From assembly GCA_041567315.1 (NCBI GenBank), contig JBFGCA010000011.1, forward strand, positions 1 through 63,038: a DNA stretch of 63,038 bases. Reading direction: 5' to 3'. The position numbers and the translations under genes are program-made. Source of the DNA: JBFGCA01 sp041567315 (GTDB lineage: Bacteria > Acidobacteriota > Thermoanaerobaculia > Multivoradales > JAHEKO01). The notes beneath the pieces were generated by a model that did not search any database, was not told where the DNA came from, and worked only from the letters and a program-made list of their open reading frames with translations. This document shows positions 57,296 to 63,038 of the stretch, piece after piece. Position 1 is the stretch's first letter. Each line of letters starts with the position of its first letter.

Positions 57296-57329
57296 AGTGC
57301 AATTATAGCCGGAAGGCACCGGTTGTCAA
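57286..57329 (-). promoter_or_regulatory. promoter with operator over the start codon of arsR
   Basis: Reverse strand: perfect -35 TTGACA (57329-57324), 16-nt spacer, perfect -10 TATAAT (57307-57302). The predicted transcription start coincides with the ATG at 57295, so a leaderless message is expected. A 7-bp inverted repeat, ATTGCAC (57286-57292) and GTGCAAT (57297-57303), spacer 4, lies across the start. Confidence 0.8.
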
Positions 57330-57553
57330 GGCCCTGCCTCGAGAGGGTCCCGTCGCGGCACGGCGCCTACGACCTGCCCCGCCGCCGGGCGAGTCGGGCG
57401 GCCGGCCAAACACGGCTGCTAGGATGCGGCGCACCGGACGGGCTGTCGGGGAAGCGGTTCCACGTCCAGATGAGCAGCGAAGAGGACGCATCCTCGATGC
57501 GGCTCGCCGGCTGTCGATTGGCGTTCGGCGCCTAGGGCACTCTGGCCGGTTCG

Positions 57554-58837
57554 ATGTTCAACGTCCTGCGGCGCCACCGGCCGGTCCACCTCGTCATGGG
57601 CCTTTCGTCGGTGGGCAAGTCCAGGTTCATTCGGTCGCGCCTCCAAGCGGGCGTCTGGAAAGCGGACATGCCGCTCCTGATGGCCTATGAGCTGGAGGAC
57701 ACCTACTTCGAGGTCCCGAGGGACGGCTGCATCGTTCACTACAACACGCTGCGGCCGTTCGAGAACAACCCGGCCGCCTTGGCCAGGGATCTCGATTCCG
57801 ATTGGGCTCTCAGGCAGCTGCTGGCGCAGCGCCACCGGCTCGAGGTCCACTTCCTGATCGCCCCCAGAAGCACGCTGGCGAAGCGAATCCTGCTGCGAGA
57901 CGACGTCGAGCCCGACTTCCGTCCGCAACACGAGCAGCTCGCCTACGAGGCTGGGGACATCTTCGAGATCCTCTGCCGCCTGGACCTCGGCGCCGTCCAC
58001 CAGCAGTGTTTCGATCTGCTGGATCGGCACCAGGTCCAGTACCGGCTCATCGACGCAGCGGGCGACGAGTACCGGGAGCTGGAATCGCGGGAGGAGGCGA
58101 TCGATCTCGCCCGTAGCGCCCGGCACGAGTCGTACTCTGAAGGGGAGATCAGCCACATCCTCGATCGTTTCCAATTCGAGTACCAGGGCATCTGTCTGCC
58201 GTCGGGCCACCTGACGACCGGCAGCGATCGGTCGGCGACGCTCGACATCGTTCTCGATGCCGACCTCGCCGGCAAGAGCGTGCTCGACATCGGCTGCGCT
58301 TATGGGTACTTCTGCTTCGAGGCGGAGAGGCGGCGTGCGAGCTCCGTGACCGGCACCGAACTGAAGCCGCATCGATTCGTCGGAGCCAACATCCTGCGGG
58401 AGATCCTCGGTAGCGACGTGCGTTTCTTGAAGAGGGACGTCTTCGCGGAGGGACTCGAAGGAAAGTACGACGTCGTCTTGTTTCTCAATGTATTGCATCA
58501 CCTGGCGGAGCCCGTACGGGCGCTGCGCGCCCTGGCAGGGTGGTGCACGGACAAGCTGGTCATCGAGTTCCCCACGCTGCAAGACCCCAAGTTCCAGAGC
58601 ACACTGGGCGAAGGAGCCCCCCGGGACCTCAACGAGCTGCCGCTGATCGGAGTGAGCCTGTTCGAGCAATGTGACCAGCACTTCCTCTTCACGACCGAGG
58701 CTGTTCGGCGAATCTTGACCCTCAACGCCGGGACCTTCGAGGAGATCGACTTCGTGCAGTCACCGATAGCGGCAGATCGGATGATCGCGATCTGTCGAAG
58801 AACCAGCTCCCGGAGAACCGACCGGGAAGCGCCGTGA
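57554..58837 (+). CDS. P-loop kinase fused to SAM methyltransferase
   Basis: A 427-residue fusion. Residues 1-180 begin VHLVMGLSSVGKSRFI, a Walker A motif with following acidic residues and APRSTLAKRILLRDDV, as in small-molecule or polynucleotide kinases. Residues about 200-427 are a methyltransferase: LDIGCAYGYFCFEAERR, VTGTELKPHRF, VVLFLNVLHHLAEP, resembling the DUF1698/CmoB-like group. Fused kinase-methyltransferases occur in surface polysaccharide tailoring and RNA-modification loci. The next gene (SGNH hydrolase) favours glycan or lipid modification. Function inferred. Confidence 0.75.
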   Translation: MFNVLRRHRPVHLVMGLSSVGKSRFIRSRLQAGVWKADMPLLMAYELEDTYFEVPRDGCIVHYNTLRPFENNPAALARDLDSDWALRQLLAQRHRLEVHFLIAPRSTLAKRILLRDDVEPDFRPQHEQLAYEAGDIFEILCRLDLGAVHQQCFDLLDRHQVQYRLIDAAGDEYRELESREEAIDLARSARHESYSEGEISHILDRFQFEYQGICLPSGHLTTGSDRSATLDIVLDADLAGKSVLDIGCAYGYFCFEAERRRASSVTGTELKPHRFVGANILREILGSDVRFLKRDVFAEGLEGKYDVVLFLNVLHHLAEPVRALRALAGWCTDKLVIEFPTLQDPKFQSTLGEGAPRDLNELPLIGVSLFEQCDQHFLFTTEAVRRILTLNAGTFEEIDFVQSPIAADRMIAICRRTSSRRTDREAP

Positions 58838-58847
58838 ACGACCTGTC

Positions 58848-60302
58848 ATGAGCAAGGCCGCCGCGACCTCGGGGGTGCTGCTGGCCGTCACCCTCGCCGT
58901 GGTCGGCTATCTACTCTTCAACTGGAACCGCATCCAGCGCACCCGGGCGGAGCTGCTGTCCCGTCTCGAGCTACAGACCGAGCTGCTTCGCTCTCAGCCG
59001 AGCGACATGGCGGTCATGCCCCACGAAGATCCACGCATCGGCTTCGTTCTGAATCCCGGCATGCGCGAGGCCACCTGGTTCGGCCTGCCGGACCTGCCCT
59101 ACCCGATCAACGCGCTCGGCCTCAGGGGTGAAGAGATCGCCGAGAAGGGAACGGGCCAGACCCGCGTCCTGGTGGTGGGAGACTCGGTCGTCTTTGGCTG
59201 GAAACTGGCCGAGGAGGACCGACTCTCGAGCGTGATGGGCCGGCGCCTGAGAGAGACGGGACCGGGAGCCGACGTCGAAGTCGTCACGGTCGCGCTGCCT
59301 GGCTGGAACGTGCTCAGCGAGTATGCCTTCCTGGAGAACTACCACGACATCCTGCGGCCCGACGTAGTGATCTGGACCGTCATCCCGAACGACGTTCACG
59401 ACGTCTTCGGCGTGGCACCCCCCGGGACCCTGCGGATGAACGTCTCCAGCCAGCGGCAGCAGGTGACCGCTTTCGAGGCGAGCACCAAGGACCAGCGCAT
59501 GTCTCCCATGCCCTCGGTGCTCGAGCGTTGGGATCGGAATCTGTCTCTCATCCAGTCGTATGCAGAGCAGTTCGGCGTTCCCGTCACCCTCCTCAACTTC
59601 CTGCAACATGCCCGGCCTCTCTTCCAGGATCGTCTCGAGCGGCTCGGCATCGATCTGCCCATCGTCAGCGTGCCCGCCTCGATCTTCGAGGATTCACGCT
59701 GGCGCCTCAGCGACACCGACGGGCATCCGACGCGTTGGGCGAACTCCCACCTCGCGGTGGGGTTGCTGGCTCACCTCGCTCGCCAGGGCAGCATCCCGCC
59801 ACTCGGGTTGGACGAGAGCGACCAGGCCGTGGCCGAGTCCTTCCGGGCAGCCTCGGAGCCGGTTTCGGCGCGAGAGATCCGCCAGTTCTACGACCAGAAG
59901 ATCCGCACCGTTCCCGTGCTCTCGGACAGCTGGCAGAAAGGCTATGAAGACAACGTCGTTTACGGAGTCCTATCCAAGCGCATGCACCAGAACGGCCTGT
60001 TGTTTCTGAGGAGCTCAGAGCCGGTGCGGTCGGTGGAGCTTCGCCTGCGGGTGCCGGAGACGTCCCGAGTCGGTTCGCGCAACCTCAGCATCGTCGTGCG
60101 AGAGCGCGAGGGCGGCACCTCGGAGGGGTCGTTTGGCCTGAGCGACGGCGACCTCGAGCTCGAGATCCCCATTCCCGGCACCACCTCAGAGCTGCCGGCC
60201 TTCGAGGTGGCGTGGCGCTTCGACCATCTGGTCTGCCGCGACGCCTTCGAGTGCGACAGCGGGGTCGTGCTCGAGTCGATCGCCCTCCACCCGATCCAGT
60301 AG
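58848..60302 (+). CDS. membrane-anchored SGNH/GDSL-like hydrolase
   Basis: A 484-residue protein with an N-terminal transmembrane helix (GVLLAVTLAVVGYLLFNW). The SGNH motifs are GDSVVFGWKL (nucleophile Ser), a Gly in ALPGWNV, PNDVHDVF (Asn block) and DTDGHPTRWANSHLA (catalytic Asp and His). The C-terminal 100 residues are a beta-sandwich (VVREREGGTSEGSF; VCRDAFECDSGV with a probable disulfide). Family relatives O-acetylate or deacetylate glycans. It follows the kinase-methyltransferase gene by 10 nt. Confidence 0.85.
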   Translation: MSKAAATSGVLLAVTLAVVGYLLFNWNRIQRTRAELLSRLELQTELLRSQPSDMAVMPHEDPRIGFVLNPGMREATWFGLPDLPYPINALGLRGEEIAEKGTGQTRVLVVGDSVVFGWKLAEEDRLSSVMGRRLRETGPGADVEVVTVALPGWNVLSEYAFLENYHDILRPDVVIWTVIPNDVHDVFGVAPPGTLRMNVSSQRQQVTAFEASTKDQRMSPMPSVLERWDRNLSLIQSYAEQFGVPVTLLNFLQHARPLFQDRLERLGIDLPIVSVPASIFEDSRWRLSDTDGHPTRWANSHLAVGLLAHLARQGSIPPLGLDESDQAVAESFRAASEPVSAREIRQFYDQKIRTVPVLSDSWQKGYEDNVVYGVLSKRMHQNGLLFLRSSEPVRSVELRLRVPETSRVGSRNLSIVVREREGGTSEGSFGLSDGDLELEIPIPGTTSELPAFEVAWRFDHLVCRDAFECDSGVVLESIALHPIQ

Positions 60303-60356
60303 GGTCGCGAGCACGACACCGGTCGGCAGGCGCGGAGGCCGGGGAGGAGTCGCCGG

Positions 60357-62852
60357 TCAGGGAACGGCGGCGGCCCAGGACGAGAGGTCGCCGGACTCGA
60401 AGCCGTCGGCGAAGATGAGAGCCGGGGGTCCGGGGAGGTGGCCGGCCAGCAACAGGTCGTCGAGGTGCCAGCCGTCGGCCTGGACGCTACCGTCGCTCTC
60501 CAGACGGAAGCGCACCCGGGCGTCGGCCACGCCGTCGAGCTGGGTCAGCGGAATCTCCGCCAGCGCCCACTCGGCGGTCTGGCCGGCGTCGCTGAACAGC
60601 GCCGCTTCGGTCCAGGTGGCGCCGCCGTCGGCCGAGACCTCGACGCGGGCGAAGTCGAAGCCGCGCTCGAGGTCGTAGAGGTGCCGGAAGGAGAGGCCGA
60701 CGCCCACCAGGCCACCGAAGTCGAGCGGCGGTGAGACCAGCGCGGCGTCGGTGTTGGCGGCGTAGTCGCCGCCGGGGCTGTCGGTCCAGGAGTGGGTGGG
60801 GCTGAACGCGGTCTCGTCGGTGATCGCCCAGGGCGGCTCGGCGGTCCAGCCGGCGTTGCCGCCCTCGACGTCGTCGGCCAGGACCGCGACCAGCGGCGGC
60901 AGGTCGAAGTCGAGGCTCACCGTCTGCGAGTCGCCCGCCACCACCCCGCCGACCGTGACCGCCGCGTGGCCGGCGCTGGTCGCCGCCCCCTCGTAGGTTC
61001 CGCCCGGCAGCGTCAGGCTGTAGAAGCCGGTGCCCGGGTCGGTCGCGGCGGCGAACGGTCCGACCGTGACCTCGGCCTCGAGCGGCGCGCCGCTGTCACG
61101 GTCGCGGACAAAGCCCTCGACGGTGGCCGCCGTCGCCGGGTCCAGCACCCACAGGAAGGCCCCGCTCACCGCCCCCCAATTGCCGTCGGCGTCGCGGGCG
61201 CGGACGAACAGCTGGCGCCGCCCGGCGGCCAGGACCGTGGTGTCGACGCTGGCCTCGACCGCTTCGACGGCCTCGTCGAAGACGCCGTCGGCGGCACTCA
61301 TCGGCAGCCCCACCGCGCCGCCCTGCCAGGGCGCCAGGTCGACGTAGTACTCCGCCGCGGCCACCGGCTGGACGGGCTCGATCCCGTTGGCGTCGCTGTA
61401 GCGGGTGTCGTCGGCCACCCCGGTGAGCGGCGCCGGGGTCCCCTGGGGAAAGGCGACGGCCGGGATCGACGGCGACACCACGTCGGGGCCGGCCGGCGTC
61501 AGGTAGGGCGTCCGCGCCACCTTGGCGGCGTAGAGGAGCGACTCCAGGTTGTCGGGCAGGACGACGCTCTCGAAGTAGCCGCAGCCCTCGAAGAAGGCGG
61601 TGCCCAGCTCGATGGTGTAGCCCGGCACCCCCAGCTCGCCGTAGGCGAAGTCCTTGGTCGAGCCGTCGACGGTGCCGAAGCTGCCCTGGAACGGGAAGTA
61701 GCCGGCGAAGAAGGCGTACTTGCGGCCCAGCGTCCAGAGCTGCGCGGCGTTGGGCGGGTCGTCGTCGTTGAACCCCCACGACCACAGCACGTCCTCGCCG
61801 AAGCTGTGGAGGTCGAGCACCACGCCGGTCGAGTCGTCGGGGGCCGGGGTCACCAGGTCGTCCGGCCGCTGGTCGGGGAAAAGGGCGCGGGCGTACGCCT
61901 GGATCGCCTCGGTCTCGGGCTCCGAGCCGGCAGCGGGCCCGCGGTAGGTCGGGTCGCACTCGAACGGGGACGAGCCCCCGCAGCAGCCCCACTGGAAATC
62001 GAAGTTGCGGTTGAGGTCGGCCCCCCGGCTGTTGGTGCCGGTGCAGTAGTCGTCGTCGGCGTTCTTGCGCCAGGAGAGCCCCTGCTCCGCCCGCTTGCGC
62101 CCGTCCGGGTTGTGGACCAGCAGCAGATGCACCTGGTGATGGTCGAGAAGCCAGGTGAGGTCCGGATCGGAGCCGTACCCCGCCACCAGGTACTCGGCGA
62201 AGCGGGTGTTCAGCTCCGCCGTGGTGTACTCGCGCGAGTGGAGGGCGCTGTTGACCAGCAGCGCCGGCTTGGGACCGGCGACCGCGGTGTTGGTCAGCAC
62301 CAGCACCCGGACGTCGTACCCCTCGCCCGGCAGCGCCGTCTTCTCCCAGGAGTCCCCGACGTCCAGCCAGGCCGCCAGCTCCGGATGATCGGCCGCGAGC
62401 GCCTCCGCCGTCGCGAAGGTCTCCTCCACCGTCCGGTAGCAGGGGAACCCAGGAATCCCGGCCACGCCCTCCCCCGCCACCTCACGAGCCGCCCGCGCCC
62501 GCTCTATGACCGCCGTCCGCGCTGCGTCGACCTCGACCCGGTATCCCGCCGCCAGCAGCCGCTCGAGCTCCGCCGCCTCGACCTGCATCAGCACCACGCC
62601 CTTGTCCCGGTAGACCGCAAAGTGATCCATCCAGGACGCCAGCCCCCGCACCTGCGCCTCGTCCTCGTACCCGACCCGCACCACCCAGGGCCCTTCGCCC
62701 TGAAAGGCGCTCGTTCTTTCGGAGAGTTTTTCACCGGTCGTCATTTGACTGGCTGGAGGACCTTCCTCTGCGGGGACAAAAGCAGAAAAGACGATCAGGT
62801 AAAGGGGCAGAAGGGCACCCATGTGCCGTCTGCGGCGAGTCTGGCCGGCCAT
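60357..62852 (-). CDS. secreted M14 metallocarboxypeptidase with GFESGD C-terminus
   Basis: An 831-residue protein. ATG 62852 is chosen (basic start, then LLPLYLIVFSAFVPA signal); ATG 62822 is possible. Zinc motif HSRE (in NSALHSREYTT), substrate-binding NPDGRKRA and DLNRNFDFQW, third zinc ligand His in LDLHSFGEDV, and catalytic Glu in YTIELGTAFF. Downstream: an Ig-like part, a carboxypeptidase regulatory-like domain (VEGFVRDRDSGAPLEAEVTV) and a MAM/jelly-roll-like domain. It ends FADGFESGDLSSWAAAVP, a short C-terminal motif seen on many secreted proteins. It likely digests external peptides. Confidence 0.9.
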   Translation of the reverse strand: MAGQTRRRRHMGALLPLYLIVFSAFVPAEEGPPASQMTTGEKLSERTSAFQGEGPWVVRVGYEDEAQVRGLASWMDHFAVYRDKGVVLMQVEAAELERLLAAGYRVEVDAARTAVIERARAAREVAGEGVAGIPGFPCYRTVEETFATAEALAADHPELAAWLDVGDSWEKTALPGEGYDVRVLVLTNTAVAGPKPALLVNSALHSREYTTAELNTRFAEYLVAGYGSDPDLTWLLDHHQVHLLLVHNPDGRKRAEQGLSWRKNADDDYCTGTNSRGADLNRNFDFQWGCCGGSSPFECDPTYRGPAAGSEPETEAIQAYARALFPDQRPDDLVTPAPDDSTGVVLDLHSFGEDVLWSWGFNDDDPPNAAQLWTLGRKYAFFAGYFPFQGSFGTVDGSTKDFAYGELGVPGYTIELGTAFFEGCGYFESVVLPDNLESLLYAAKVARTPYLTPAGPDVVSPSIPAVAFPQGTPAPLTGVADDTRYSDANGIEPVQPVAAAEYYVDLAPWQGGAVGLPMSAADGVFDEAVEAVEASVDTTVLAAGRRQLFVRARDADGNWGAVSGAFLWVLDPATAATVEGFVRDRDSGAPLEAEVTVGPFAAATDPGTGFYSLTLPGGTYEGAATSAGHAAVTVGGVVAGDSQTVSLDFDLPPLVAVLADDVEGGNAGWTAEPPWAITDETAFSPTHSWTDSPGGDYAANTDAALVSPPLDFGGLVGVGLSFRHLYDLERGFDFARVEVSADGGATWTEAALFSDAGQTAEWALAEIPLTQLDGVADARVRFRLESDGSVQADGWHLDDLLLAGHLPGPPALIFADGFESGDLSSWAAAVP

Positions 62853-63038
62853 CGCTCGGAGTGTACTGGAGGAGCCACTTGCTGCTCCCGGCGAAGCTAC
62901 TCGTGCGCCAGATCGCCAGCATTGTCGGGGACCTGGCAGGCCTCGGTTCCTTGACCAGACGCGCTGACCCCTCACCGGGGGGCGGGAGGCCGCCGCCCAG
63001 GCCGGGGGTACCCGGCAGCGGAACGTGTTGGCCGGGGA

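Overview
The window is very GC-rich (roughly 70 percent) and tightly packed, with many start/stop overlaps of the ATGA and GTGA type. A permease with the architecture of the acidobacterial duplicated orphan permease (ADOP) family, a secreted VWFA protein of the type common in Acidobacteria, and TPR-CHAT and MopE-motif secreted proteins suggest a member of the Acidobacteriota. This is inferred from gene families, not from a marker gene. I see no rRNA, tRNA or CRISPR array.

Layout. 1-9 kb: a partial ArsR regulator, an outer-membrane barrel-like protein, a PilZ protein, a phosphatase-like lipoprotein, two metallo-beta-lactamase-fold proteins around an AsmA-like protein, and a TPR/VWFA pair. 9-11.5 kb: a symporter of the dicarboxylate/amino acid family coupled to a periplasmic binding protein. 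11.6-19.3 kb: an orphan Phd-like antitoxin, an NtrC-type two-component pair, and an ADOP/MacB-like exporter (permease, ATPase, adaptor).

19.9-38.6 kb is the most interesting part: a hybrid biosynthetic locus. It holds a single-module type I polyketide synthase (KS-AT-DH-KR-ACP, no thioesterase) and four small RiPP precursor genes. The precursors share a lasso-like YxxPxL leader and a conserved C-x-T-G/S-G-G core. Two PqqD-like recognition proteins, a radical SAM/SPASM enzyme, a transglutaminase-like (lasso B2-like) protease, an SDR, two CocE/NonD hydrolases (one fused to a methyltransferase), a P-loop kinase, an ABC exporter and a 4'-phosphopantetheinyl transferase follow. No lasso cyclase is present. 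Every precursor is followed by a GC-rich hairpin, and three of the four are preceded by a stem-loop with the same apical loop but different, compensated outer stems. The plausible product is a radical-SAM-modified peptide that may carry a polyketide acyl chain.

38.9-48.8 kb: a TPR-CHAT (caspase-like) lipoprotein whose 3' end overlaps a trypsin-like protease gene, secreted proteins, a VapBC-like toxin-antitoxin module that cuts into a repeat-protein gene, and a PIN-toxin remnant. 48.9-57.3 kb: an FmdB zinc ribbon, a TetR-controlled RND efflux operon with a clear promoter and operator, and an arsR-arsM pair whose operator covers the start codon. 57.5-62.9 kb: a kinase-methyltransferase fusion, an SGNH hydrolase, and a secreted M14 carboxypeptidase with a GFESGDLSSW C-terminus.
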